Assembly: GCF_029320955.1 (NCBI RefSeq)
Contig: NZ_CP119757.1
Location: forward strand, 62,001-126,000
Reading direction: 5' to 3'
Source: Flavobacterium sp. YJ01
Lineage (GTDB): Bacteria > Bacteroidota > Bacteroidia > Flavobacteriales > Flavobacteriaceae
Length of the DNA: 64,000 nucleotides
The position numbers and the translations under genes are program-made. Shown in pieces: positions 1-6,893 of this stretch (positions within the stretch are counted from its first letter, which is position 1; every line of letters begins with the position of its first letter). The notes under the pieces are model-generated. The model did no database searches, was not told the origin of the DNA, and worked only from the letters and a program-made list of their open reading frames with translations.

Positions 1-541
1 TTTGTGAAGCTATTAAAATCGCAATTCCCATACACATTAATATAAAGAAAACAGCGTGCCAACCTAAATCTTCCGTCACATAACCACCAATTGTCGGCGC
101 AAGCATTGGTGAAAGTCCAACTACAAGCATTAAAAGCGAAAATACTTTTGGTATATCTTTTACAGGAAATAAATCTCGAACCATTGCCACAGAAGCCACA
201 GTCGCGGCGCAACTTCCAACAGCCTGAATAAAACGAAGGAAAATAAAAGCATCAATATCAGCAACATAAATACAACCTAAAGAAGCTAATATGTAAACAA
301 GAAGACCAATAAATAAAGGTTTTTTTCGTCCAAAACGATCTAATAAAGGTCCGTAAAGCAATTGCCCAGCAGAAATTCCGATAAAATAACTTGATAAACT
401 CATCGAAACTTTTGCGACAGTTGTATTTAAATCTTTTGCAATTCCAGAAAAACCAGGCAGATACATATCAATTGAAAAAGGACCAAGAGCGGTTAAAGAA
501 CCTAAAATAAGGATAAGTTTAATATATTTTTTTGTTGTCAT
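1..541 (-). CDS. Bcr/CflA family multidrug efflux MFS transporter, 5' part
   Basis: About 180 N-terminal residues are present; the gene runs off the left edge, so the C-terminal half is missing. It begins MTTKKYIKLI and the first helix carries GPFSIDMYLP, the signature start of the Bcr/CflA (DHA1) drug:proton antiporters of the inner membrane. The loop LYGPLLDRFGRKKP after helix 2 is the major facilitator motif A. About five or six membrane helices can be followed before the edge. A TAnnTTTG promoter element lies 30 bases upstream of the start. Family assignment is firm; substrate (chloramphenicol, bicyclomycin, sulfonamides or others) cannot be told. Confidence 0.9.
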   Translation of the reverse strand, partial: MTTKKYIKLILILGSLTALGPFSIDMYLPGFSGIAKDLNTTVAKVSMSLSSYFIGISAGQLLYGPLLDRFGRKKPLFIGLLVYILASLGCIYVADIDAFIFLRFIQAVGSCAATVASVAMVRDLFPVKDIPKVFSLLMLVVGLSPMLAPTIGGYVTEDLGWHAVFFILMCMGIAILIASQ

Positions 542-570
542 TTTCTTAAAAAACGGCTTTTAATTTTTTG

Positions 571-578
571 CAAAGGTA
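571..578 (-). promoter_or_regulatory. Candidate -7 promoter element of the efflux gene
   Basis: Minus-strand TACCTTTG fits the Bacteroidota -7 consensus TAnnTTTG, 30 bases upstream of the ATG at 541. No clear -33 TTTG is seen. Confidence 0.45.
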
Positions 579-688
579 AAGATTTCATACCTTGTTATAT
601 AACTTCTCGAAGTTTATAACAATAAATTAAAGTTTATGCCTGATTTTTTTGGCATAACTATTTATTAATCTTTAAATTAAAAATAATT

Positions 689-1105
689 ATGAAAAAGTAC
701 CTTTTATTAGTCGCAGTTCTATTTACATCAATTTCATTTGCCCAAACCATTACATCTAAACAAGAAGATGCAAGCTCAGCGCAATATGAGCTCTTAAAAA
801 AAGTAAATCAGTATTATCCTGATATTACACTTAGTAAATCTGTCACAAATTTTTACGCAGATGGAAATATCATCGATACACAGCAGGACTTTGATTTAAG
901 AGGAACAAAATTTTCTAGTTATAAATTAGGTATCGAACCTGATAACAAAAAAGTTAAATTTGATTATACTTCAACTGAAGCAGGTCACGTATACGGCGAC
1001 GTTACTATTTTTAATGGAAATGCATTAAGAACAACTTTTAACGAAAAAACAAATCAAATTGATGTTTCTATAAACGGAAAATCAGTTTATTTGAAAAAAT
1101 TATAA
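689..1105 (+). CDS. Small secreted protein, function unknown
   Basis: 138 residues. A clear signal peptide (MKKYLLLVAVLFTSISFA, cleaved before or after Q) indicates export to the periplasm or beyond. The mature part is polar with no cysteines and no motif I recognise; it contains the phrase YYPDITLSKSVTNFYADG and a likely beta-rich second half. A hairpin terminator follows at 1121. It stands alone between the divergent efflux gene and another small secreted protein. I do not recognise a family. Confidence 0.8.
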   Translation: MKKYLLLVAVLFTSISFAQTITSKQEDASSAQYELLKKVNQYYPDITLSKSVTNFYADGNIIDTQQDFDLRGTKFSSYKLGIEPDNKKVKFDYTSTEAGHVYGDVTIFNGNALRTTFNEKTNQIDVSINGKSVYLKKL

Positions 1106-1120
1106 GTTTTATTTAATTTC

Positions 1121-1152
1121 AAAAAAGCATCATAATTTTATGGTGCTTTTTT
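1121..1152 (+). terminator. Rho-independent terminator after the 138-aa secreted protein
   Basis: AAGCATCATA pairs with TATGGTGCTT (one G-U), flanked by A and T runs, 16 bases after the stop codon at 1105. The symmetric A and T runs mean it could work in both directions, but only a plus-strand gene precedes it. Confidence 0.75.
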
Positions 1153-1190
1153 AGTTTATATTTGATTCAAATTCTAATTAAATTTCTACA

Positions 1191-1574
1191 ATGAAAAAAA
1201 TCATTCTTTTGCTCGTATTTATAATTTCCGCAAAATCTTTTTCACAGAATCGATTCTCAGGAACCTGGAGCAATGAAAAATGTAAAGACTGCAAGAAAGA
1301 ATATATTTTTACAATTACCATAGCGCAATCTAATTCTGCGATTTTTGGAACGGCAGAAATTACAAGTGATCATAAAGAATTAAATTCAGGAATTTTAGAA
1401 GTTTCCGGATATGTTTATCCGCTTGGCGATAAAGCGCAGATTAAACTTAAAGATAAAGACGGAATTTCTTCAAGTGCAGTTTTAATGGCAAACGATGGAG
1501 CATTGCAATTTTCAAAACGTGGCGGTGCAGATTTAGTTCCAAAAGAAATCATTCTAAGCAAATTATATGAATAG
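1191..1574 (+). CDS. Small secreted protein, function unknown
   Basis: 127 residues with a signal peptide (MKKIILLLVFIISAKSFSQ). The mature protein starts NRFSGTWSNEKCKDCKKEYIF; the FSGTWSN opening and the following strand pattern resemble small lipocalin-like or META-like secreted domains that open with a G-x-W motif, but this is only a resemblance. A CxxC pair (CKDC) is present near the mature N-terminus. It is the last gene before the putative left attachment site of the prophage. Confidence 0.75.
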   Translation: MKKIILLLVFIISAKSFSQNRFSGTWSNEKCKDCKKEYIFTITIAQSNSAIFGTAEITSDHKELNSGILEVSGYVYPLGDKAQIKLKDKDGISSSAVLMANDGALQFSKRGGADLVPKEIILSKLYE

Positions 1575-1598
1575 CTTCTATTTTGAAGTTATTTCAAT

Positions 1599-1626
1599 TT
1601 GAATCATAATTTATAGTATGATTTGC
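1599..1626 (+). other. Putative left attachment site (partial dif-like)
   Basis: It reads TTGAATCATAA, TTTATA, GTATGATTTGC. Compared with the right site it shares 8 of 11 bases in the XerC-side arm, all 6 central bases and only 4 of 11 in the XerD-side arm. A preserved XerC arm and centre with a divergent XerD arm is the pattern left by CTX-type integration. The match is short for AT-rich DNA, so this end is uncertain. Confidence 0.4.
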
Positions 1627-1718
1627 AGTATGTCCAAGAAGATGTTAACAACTTTATCAACATCGATTTTAACACCCCTTTTGTAGAAATCTAAAGGTAT
1701 AAAAAAAATATGGACATA

Positions 1719-1745
1719 AAAAAACCCCGTTTTATTGGGGTTTAT
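1719..1745 (-). terminator. Terminator after the 82-aa gene
   Basis: Minus strand: AAACCCC, an 8-base loop, GGGGTTT then a T run, 21 bases past the stop codon at 1766. Confidence 0.75.
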
Positions 1746-1765
1746 TTATTATGATTTTTTATGTT

Positions 1766-2014
1766 TTATTCCTCTAATACATCACTCGGAGATAATAAAT
1801 CTAAGTCGTTGGCTACAGAAGCAATATTTCTATAAAAGTGTATACTTATATTAGCTTTCGTATAACAATAAACATCAAATTTATTATTTCCTAAATCTTC
1901 AATTTTCATGTGTGTAACAAGCAAATCTTTTGCTTTTTTTTCATCTATCTTCTTACCAATTACTTTATCTGAATAGTATTTAAAGATTTTTACCGCTTCA
2001 TTGTAAGTATACAT
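1766..2014 (-). CDS. Hypothetical protein, 82 aa, probable prophage cargo
   Basis: Short cytoplasmic-looking protein with a helical N-terminal half rich in lysine and a beta-leaning C-terminal half (NKFDVYCYTKANISIHFY). I do not recognise a family. It has its own terminator and sits about 100 bases downstream of the 185-aa membrane-anchored protein on the same strand, so the two may be co-transcribed. Its position just inside the putative left attachment site makes phage cargo likely, but it could be a host gene if the element is shorter than I think. Confidence 0.6.
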   Translation of the reverse strand: MYTYNEAVKIFKYYSDKVIGKKIDEKKAKDLLVTHMKIEDLGNNKFDVYCYTKANISIHFYRNIASVANDLDLLSPSDVLEE

Positions 2015-2110
2015 ATTTATATTTTTTAGTTATTCTTTTACGTCATTACTTTTTCATTAATAAAATAGAACTTTTTATTTGGTTTCATCTAATAGATATA
2101 AGACTAATTA

Positions 2111-2668
2111 TTAATCCTTTGAAAAATAAGGGTCAATAGAAGATCTTGTACCAACAATGTTTTGACCATACAGAAAGTTTAAATCGTCTGAATATATTTG
2201 AGAAAAATCTAAACGAATCTTTTTCCCCCTAGAAGAATTTGGAGCATTCTGAGTAACAATAGAATGAGGCTGTATGTTTTTAAAAAGAACGCTTTCAGTT
2301 TTATAACAACTTCCATTGTCAATAATGTAACATACATCTACATAGGCATTATTAACTACATAATCAGAATCATTTTCAAAAGAAATTTGTAAATTCTCAA
2401 TACCTCCAATATCATAGTAATCAAAATTATTATTACTGACTTTAAAATAATTATTCCAATTATTTCTTATCTCTCTATTCTTAATAGTTAAATCTGCATC
2501 TTCATTTCTAGACACCACAATTGAATCTGAGTATCTCTCGACATCTATTTCACCAATTTTTTCTTTATAATCATTAGTAGATTGAGAGTTAATAAAAGAT
2601 AAAGAAACGAGAACAATAAGAATACTTACTAATCCAATCAAAATTTTCAATAAAGTAGTTTTTTTCAT
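2111..2668 (-). CDS. Membrane-anchored exported protein, unknown function
   Basis: 185 residues. An N-terminal hydrophobic helix (about 8-27) without a clear cleavage site suggests an inner-membrane anchor with the rest in the periplasm. The C-terminal domain (about 85-165) is beta-rich, includes a pair of cysteines (CYIIDNGSC) and ends in SSRGKKIRLDFSQI. This kind of Ig-like tail occurs in many flavobacterial envelope proteins of unknown role. A -7 element (TATATTTG) lies about 40 bases upstream. It has its own promoter and stands outside the tight structural cluster, which would suit a lysogenic-conversion or superinfection-exclusion role; that is inference only. Confidence 0.6.
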   Translation of the reverse strand: MKKTTLLKILIGLVSILIVLVSLSFINSQSTNDYKEKIGEIDVERYSDSIVVSRNEDADLTIKNREIRNNWNNYFKVSNNNFDYYDIGGIENLQISFENDSDYVVNNAYVDVCYIIDNGSCYKTESVLFKNIQPHSIVTQNAPNSSRGKKIRLDFSQIYSDDLNFLYGQNIVGTRSSIDPYFSKD

Positions 2669-2706
2669 GTGTATTATTTTGTGGGGTTATGGTTATTAAA
2701 TATTTT

Positions 2707-2714
2707 CAAATATA
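2707..2714 (-). promoter_or_regulatory. Candidate -7 promoter element of the 185-aa gene
   Basis: Minus-strand TATATTTG matches TAnnTTTG, 39 bases upstream of the ATG at 2668. Confidence 0.45.
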
Positions 2715-2816
2715 ATGCCAATAATTTTAATTTCACTTTGTCAATTGCTATAAAAGAATAAATAATTATACCTTATAAAAGTTTTTAATTATATTAGCAA
2801 TAATTAACATAAAACG

Positions 2817-3197
2817 ATGACACCTGAAAGTAAATTAGACCACATACTTAAATCTCTTTATGAACGATACAAAGAAGGACATATATTATATCTTCATAGC
2901 AAAGCTATTTGTGAACTAGCAAAATTAAACGTACCACCAGCCGAAGCATACCTGATTATGGTAAAATTAAATTCCGATGGTTATGTTGATGGATTAGAGT
3001 CAAATCAGTGGATGTTTAAAATTAATTATGAAGGGATTTTGTTTTTTCAGGAGGGTGGTTATAAAGCACAATTACGTGATAAAAAAAGGAAACGCATTAA
3101 AGAAGACATATACAACATTATAACCGCTACTGGTGCAATTATCGCAGGTCTTTATGCTATTTGGCAGGTTTACATTGAATTAACAAAACATAAGTAA
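2817..3197 (+). CDS. Winged-helix-like protein with C-terminal membrane segment
   Basis: 126 residues and the only plus-strand gene in the element. The first 75 residues are helical followed by a strand-turn-strand (SDGYVDGLESNQWMFKINYEG), which looks like a winged helix. A strongly basic linker (LRDKKRKRIKEDI) then leads to a single membrane segment (about 102-120). The topology would hold the N-terminal domain in the cytoplasm against the membrane. Divergent orientation from the 185-aa gene and convergence with the structural cluster are typical of a regulator or immunity gene. DNA binding has not been shown; the wing assignment is inference. Confidence 0.6.
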   Translation: MTPESKLDHILKSLYERYKEGHILYLHSKAICELAKLNVPPAEAYLIMVKLNSDGYVDGLESNQWMFKINYEGILFFQEGGYKAQLRDKKRKRIKEDIYNIITATGAIIAGLYAIWQVYIELTKHK

Positions 3198-3203
3198 TTT
3201 ATT

Positions 3204-3236
3204 AAAAAGCCTTTGTAAAATTAATACAAAGGCTTA
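3204..3236. terminator. Bidirectional terminator between convergent prophage genes
   Basis: AAGCCTTTGTA (3207-3217) pairs perfectly with TACAAAGGCTT (3225-3235). The hairpin contains the stop codon of the leftward 74-aa gene and lies 10 bases after the rightward 126-aa gene. Confidence 0.75.
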
Positions 3237-3445
3237 TCTATTATATAATCATTGAAATATTGTCGAGAAATATAATTACCAGTTTTTCGATTGTAAATAT
3301 TGATGTAATGATAATCAAATCCAACATTTTTACACCAATTATGTAGGTAAAATATAGACTTACAAAATTCAATTTTTATAGGTCTTATAGATTTATCTTT
3401 ATTAAAGATTGTACAGCTGTAAGGTGTTGGAGTAGTGTTAGCCAT
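3221..3445 (-). CDS. Hypothetical phage protein, 74 aa, last gene of the leftward cluster
   Basis: 74 residues, rich in tyrosine and asparagine (HYINIYNRKTGNYISRQYFNDYI), one cysteine pair, no membrane segment. Its ATG overlaps the stop codon of the 309-aa gene as TAATG, which shows translational coupling and membership of the same operon. The stop codon lies inside the terminator hairpin. No family recognised; coupling to the structural protein suggests a small virion or assembly protein. Confidence 0.7.
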   Translation of the reverse strand: MANTTPTPYSCTIFNKDKSIRPIKIEFCKSIFYLHNWCKNVGFDYHYINIYNRKTGNYISRQYFNDYIIDKPLY

Positions 3446-4374
3446 TAAATGTATTTATTTGATACTTTTAATTCTACCAATTCATCAGGACTTTTAACAG
3501 TAACGCTATCATTATCTCCTGTGTAAAACTGGATGATGTTATTATAAAAAAGTTCAACTTCAACACTCGGAATATTAGCTGTATATTTTTTATGCGCAAC
3601 TGCGAATTCTTTGGTTTTTAAATTAAAGAAAATTTCTAATTGCGTATAATTCGTACTAGCATAAGCACCAGCAGACAAGTTTACTGGTTTAATAAAAAAA
3701 TTGAAAAAAGGAAATGATTTTCCTGCATCAATCCTCGTAGCAGTATTTAAAGTGGTGTAGTTATAAGGAATCAAATTTGAAATAACCGTATTATCAAGTA
3801 TATCGTAAGAACCATCTAAAAAAATCTTGATAGTAACTTTTGCAAGTATAGAAGCAGAATCATACCTTGAACTTAAAGAACCTCCAATAAAAGACTTTAA
3901 TACTAGTTTAGGACGGTCATAAATTATTAAATCAGGTTTTGCAATCGGACTTGGCATTGTCATAACATCAACTTGATGACGCACCATAGTTTTAACGTCT
4001 ACATCGTGACGAGGAATCGAATTAACATTTACAGATGTTACAGGAACACCAACGTTAGTAGTTTCAAATCTTACCTTTTTGTTAGCTTCAAAAAAGTGAT
4101 TTAACGGAATCGTATTTAAATCCGACATCTCTAAATCATTAATTACTGATGTCATAAATAAATTATCAATACCAATAAACTCGATACGATCTTCTCTTTT
4201 ATTATTTATAAAAACACCAACAATAAAAAATTGAACATCTATTCCCTCTAACAAATAATTAGCGCCCAAATGTACGTCATTATCCCAATCATCATAATAA
4301 GGGAAATAAGTTAATTCTTTTACTTTTAAAGCATAACTTTCATCTATATATTGAACATAATGTCTTGTATTCAT
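3445..4374 (-). CDS. Large beta-rich phage protein, candidate structural (spike or second capsid) protein
   Basis: 309 residues, no signal peptide, no membrane helix. The composition is that of a virion protein: many Asn, Thr, Val, Tyr, alternating hydrophobic strands and no enzymatic motif. Residues about 110-150 hold a short internal repeat (SVNVNSIPRHDVDVKTMVRHQVDVMTM, where xxHxVDVxTM occurs twice), which could form a linker or trimeric stalk. The C-terminal 140 residues (from KPDLIIYDRPKLVLKSF) could be a beta barrel. It overlaps the following 74-aa gene and starts 2 bases after the 173-aa membrane gene. Candidate roles are a spike, penton or alternative major capsid protein; I cannot decide by eye. 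Confidence 0.65.
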   Translation of the reverse strand: MNTRHYVQYIDESYALKVKELTYFPYYDDWDNDVHLGANYLLEGIDVQFFIVGVFINNKREDRIEFIGIDNLFMTSVINDLEMSDLNTIPLNHFFEANKKVRFETTNVGVPVTSVNVNSIPRHDVDVKTMVRHQVDVMTMPSPIAKPDLIIYDRPKLVLKSFIGGSLSSRYDSASILAKVTIKIFLDGSYDILDNTVISNLIPYNYTTLNTATRIDAGKSFPFFNFFIKPVNLSAGAYASTNYTQLEIFFNLKTKEFAVAHKKYTANIPSVEVELFYNNIIQFYTGDNDSVTVKSPDELVELKVSNKYI

Positions 4375-4376
4375 AA

Positions 4377-4898
4377 TTAACTAAATAGTGGAACTTTTTT
4401 TAAGTCCGAGTTTGATAAATATTTCTTTAAATCAGCTTTTAAATCACGTCTTGTAATAACATAATAACAGCCAATCACTAATGGTACAGTAATAACTTGC
4501 TTGACTTTCAATAACTCGTTAATGGTTTCTTTTTCGTTTTCGAAATTAGACCAAGGTTCAGTTATCCAAGTGTACCAAGGAGCGTCTTTTGTTTGCTTAT
4601 TTGTTCCTAACCAAACTGCTAAAGATTCTGCTATGTCATGAACTTCTTTACGTGGTGTAATTTTATTCAATTCAATTTCTTTTGTCATTGGATTAGAAAC
4701 CGCAATTTTTAAATCTTTTTCTGCATCTTCCAAAGCTTTTTCCTCAGCATCTTGCGTGAATTTAGAATACCATTTTTTCAATAATGGATAACACACAATG
4801 ATACCTACAACTAAAAGCCAGTATTTTTGCAGAAAGTCAAAGAGCCAAACAGTATTGGCTTGGCTCTTTGTTCTATTAACTATCTCTCTTTGAACCAT
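4377..4898 (-). CDS. Single-pass membrane protein of the phage
   Basis: 173 residues. One strong membrane segment near the N-terminus (about 27-42, KYWLLVVGIIVCYPLL) followed by a long charged helical stretch (EEKALEDAEKDLKIAV) and a second, weaker hydrophobic patch near 135-150 (ITVPLVIGCYYVI). There is no Walker-A motif, so it is not a packaging ATPase or Zot-like assembly protein. The gene starts 2 bases after the 35-aa membrane gene. In a phage with an internal lipid layer this would fit a virion membrane protein; inference from context. Confidence 0.65.
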   Translation of the reverse strand: MVQREIVNRTKSQANTVWLFDFLQKYWLLVVGIIVCYPLLKKWYSKFTQDAEEKALEDAEKDLKIAVSNPMTKEIELNKITPRKEVHDIAESLAVWLGTNKQTKDAPWYTWITEPWSNFENEKETINELLKVKQVITVPLVIGCYYVITRRDLKADLKKYLSNSDLKKVPLFS

Positions 4899-4900
4899 AA

Positions 4901-5008
4901 TTATTTTTTCTTAAATAATTTATAAGCTAAAAGTCCTGCTAAAGCAACTAATACAACATTTGCAATAGTTTTATTGTTTGCGTAAAAAAGTTTGATTTTA
5001 TCTAACAT
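4901..5008 (-). CDS. 35-aa single-pass membrane protein
   Basis: Read directly from the minus strand: ATG at 5008, TAA at 4901-4903. The product begins MLDKIKLFYANNK, has one hydrophobic segment (TIANVVLVALAGLLAY) and ends in a basic tail (KLFKKK). Positive-inside tail and size fit a small virion or lysis membrane peptide, like the tiny membrane proteins of PM2, FLiP or filamentous phages. It sits between the hydrolase and the 173-aa gene, 2 bases ahead of the latter, in the same orientation. It is below the usual gene-caller cutoff. Confidence 0.65.
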   Translation of the reverse strand: MLDKIKLFYANNKTIANVVLVALAGLLAYKLFKKK

Positions 5009-5055
5009 CTTGTTTAAATTTTGAATTAATAATTTTTATCGTTTTGGGCGTTTGT

Positions 5056-5601
5056 TTAGACTGTAACGCTGTAAACAGTATAAAAAAAAAGTAGCACGGG
5101 AATTATCAAATAATTGAATCTGAATTTCTTTTTAGCCGTTACCGTAACACCTGAAAGATTGTAATCTCCCATTATATCAATAGCATCCTGAATATCTGAA
5201 TCATATATTAAATTATGGTCAGGGGCGCATTCATGTTTGATAATTGCTCTTGCAATGACTAAATAAAACTTTGCATCTACGATTTTAATAGTTTGGTCGG
5301 GGGCTAAACCGACAGCTTTTGACACAACCTCAATATACTTTTGCGTATCATTTTCAAAAGGCGGTGCATACTCAGTTATCAGTTTTCTTACTGTATTTTT
5401 GCCCTTGTCAATGTCGTTCGTTAAATCTCTGAGCATCGCACGAATACCGTATTTTATTTCTGTAAACTGTTCAAAATGTTTATCAGTATTTTGACTATTT
5501 GGGATTTTTCCCTGCCAAGCAATGTTTGTTAAAACCAAGTTACCCGGATTATTATTTCGAATCCCTCGAGTTAAATCCTTTCTACCTAAGAAACTACTCA
5601 T
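5056..5601 (-). CDS. Phage peptidoglycan hydrolase (lytic transglycosylase-like) with C-terminal membrane anchor
   Basis: 181 residues. Residues 12-22 are RGIRNNNPGNL, the hallmark of phage structural muralytic proteins (the P5-like family seen in many small phages). Following residues KYGIRAMLRDLTNDI and ITEYAPPFENDTQKYIEVVSKAVG continue that family's pattern (ALRD.. and YAPP.ENDT..Y). The catalytic domain ends near 140; residues about 163-180 form a hydrophobic segment that would anchor it in a membrane. Role: cutting the cell wall during entry or exit. The ATG overlaps the 58-aa gene by 8 bases. The lack of a signal peptide fits a virion-borne enzyme better than a secreted lysin. Confidence 0.8.
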   Translation of the reverse strand: MSSFLGRKDLTRGIRNNNPGNLVLTNIAWQGKIPNSQNTDKHFEQFTEIKYGIRAMLRDLTNDIDKGKNTVRKLITEYAPPFENDTQKYIEVVSKAVGLAPDQTIKIVDAKFYLVIARAIIKHECAPDHNLIYDSDIQDAIDIMGDYNLSGVTVTAKKKFRFNYLIIPVLLFFYTVYSVTV

Positions 5602-5770
5602 TTTCCTCGGTAGTTAATGATTTAACAGGTTCTTGCGGTTCGTCTTTTCCAAAATCAAGTTTACCTAATTCATCAGATACAACCTGAATACCTTTTAGAA
5701 TAGCAGTTACAACCGCACCATATTTCACGATAATTGCAATTATCGAAACAATTCCTTTCAAATTTTTCAT
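5594..5770 (-). CDS. 58-aa phage protein, overlapping gene
   Basis: ATG at 5770, stop TAG at 5594-5596. The product begins MKNLKGIVSIIAIIVKYGAV, a hydrophobic or amphipathic N-terminus, and ends in an acidic tail (DFGKDEPQEPVKSLTTEENE). It overlaps the upstream 35-aa gene by ATGA and the downstream hydrolase by 8 bases, so all three are translationally coupled. The size, N-terminal hydrophobic helix and linkage to the hydrolase would suit a holin-like or small virion membrane protein; there is no direct evidence for either. Confidence 0.6.
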   Translation of the reverse strand: MKNLKGIVSIIAIIVKYGAVVTAILKGIQVVSDELGKLDFGKDEPQEPVKSLTTEENE

Positions 5771-5874
5771 GACTTATTTTGTTTTAATTGTTTTCTTTTC
5801 TCTAAATACTCTTTGAGTAAATCAACTCCCTCATGAAGTATAAGAGGGAGAAACTTTAATATTACCTTAAACAT
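5767..5874 (-). CDS. 35-aa phage peptide, overlapping gene
   Basis: ATG at 5874 overlaps the stop of the 131-aa gene (TAATG), and its own stop overlaps the next start (ATGA). The product begins MFKVILKFLPLILHEGVDLL and ends in a basic charged tail; an amphipathic or membrane-associated N-terminal helix is likely. The two stop-start overlaps are the main evidence that it is translated. No family recognised. Confidence 0.55.
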   Translation of the reverse strand: MFKVILKFLPLILHEGVDLLKEYLEKRKQLKQNKS

Positions 5875-6269
5875 TAGTTTGAACGAATAAATGTACCCGC
5901 ATAACCTCCGTTTTTTGCACGTGGATTAATTACAAACGCCATGCTGTCAATTACAACTTTACCGCCGTTCTTTTGCATTGTTCCCCAATGAAATGATTGA
6001 ACACCCGTTTTTGTATTTGTAAATGTGCATGCTACAGAACCAAACCAACCTTTCTCAGAAAGATTAGATTTTGTTGTTGTAACACATTTAATAGCAATCA
6101 ATTCTCCTTTTGCTAATCTCCAACCAGTTGTTAAATGTTGTTCTACACCTTTGTTTGGACCCGAGTTAGGAGTGTAAGTTGTAGACTTTGCACCTGAATG
6201 TTTTACTTTCTGCTTATTGTTGTTATAATTCTGATTATTAGAATTATAATTCTTTTTATAATTTGCCAT
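5874..6269 (-). CDS. Small basic phage protein with Asn/Lys-rich N-terminus
   Basis: 131 residues. The first 35 residues are almost only N, K, Y, S, Q and T (MANYKKNYNSNNQNYNNNKQ), a disordered basic tail suited to binding nucleic acid. Residues 45-131 form a compact beta-rich domain (GWRLAKGELIAIKCVTTT, ending in FVINPRAKNGGYAGTF). The arrangement of a basic arm plus a small beta domain suggests an ssDNA-binding or minor virion protein. It follows a 100-base gap with a strong hairpin and heads the string of overlapping small genes. No named family recognised. Confidence 0.65.
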   Translation of the reverse strand: MANYKKNYNSNNQNYNNNKQKVKHSGAKSTTYTPNSGPNKGVEQHLTTGWRLAKGELIAIKCVTTTKSNLSEKGWFGSVACTFTNTKTGVQSFHWGTMQKNGGKVVIDSMAFVINPRAKNGGYAGTFIRSN

Positions 6270-6323
6270 TATTTTATAATGTGTTTAATTAATAATATGA
6301 TTTCAGCCAATTTTTTTACTATG

Positions 6324-6372
6324 ATTACTGCCGAATCTATCAGAAATACAATAAGATAGATTCGATAGTAAT
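6324..6372. repeat. Long hairpin in phage intergenic gap
   Basis: Arms 6324-6341 and 6355-6372 pair over 18 positions with two mismatches, around a 13-base loop. It lies between the 168-aa and 131-aa genes. No T run follows it on the minus strand, so it is a poor terminator. In ssDNA phages such hairpins serve as packaging signals or complementary-strand origins; this role is inference. Confidence 0.6.
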
Positions 6373-6383
6373 TTTTGGGCTTG

Positions 6384-6890
6384 CTATCTTTTTCTCGCAA
6401 CTCTTTTACCTGAATTATTGCGATCGCTTCTTAAAAACCAAATCAATGCAATAAGCCCACAAACAGCTCCAACAACAATTTTCCAATTTCTTTGAAACCA
6501 AACCTTAATTGTTGAGCTAACTACAGTAGCACCAACCTGACCGCTTCCCTCTACAAATCCAGCACTTAAACCATCATTGATTCCAGTAGCAACAGATTTT
6601 GCGAAGATATTAGCACCTGCACCTGCAACAGTACCAACGGTATTAGCAGAACTTTGTTCTAAAGCTTTTGTTTGAGCATTCCAGTAATCTGCTTCGGCTT
6701 GTTTTCCTTGTGCTTCAGCTTCTTTTGCAAGCTTTTTAGCTTCTACCGCGTCAGTGACTTTTCCAATTACTTGCTGAGCAATCCCGCCAACACCTGGCAC
6801 AAAACCAACGGCAGTAGTCGCAACTTTTACCAAGTTTTTGAACGAGACATTTTTTTTAATGGATTGTCCAATTTTTTTAAAGAATCCCAT
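6384..6890 (-). CDS. Phage protein with helical body and C-terminal membrane segment (pilot- or virion-membrane-like)
   Basis: 168 residues directly after the candidate capsid gene (3-base gap). The N-terminus is amphipathic and basic (MGFFKKIGQSIKKNVSFKNL), followed by a Gly/Ala-rich segment (GFVPGVGGIAQQVIG), an alanine-rich helix (KKLAKEAEAQGKQAEADYW), another Gly-rich stretch and a membrane helix (about 136-152) with a strongly basic end (GKRVARKR). This architecture recalls DNA-injection or pilot proteins of small ssDNA phages, but there is no clear family signature. No catalytic motif. Confidence 0.65.
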   Translation of the reverse strand: MGFFKKIGQSIKKNVSFKNLVKVATTAVGFVPGVGGIAQQVIGKVTDAVEAKKLAKEAEAQGKQAEADYWNAQTKALEQSSANTVGTVAGAGANIFAKSVATGINDGLSAGFVEGSGQVGATVVSSTIKVWFQRNWKIVVGAVCGLIALIWFLRSDRNNSGKRVARKR

Positions 6891-6893
6891 ACT

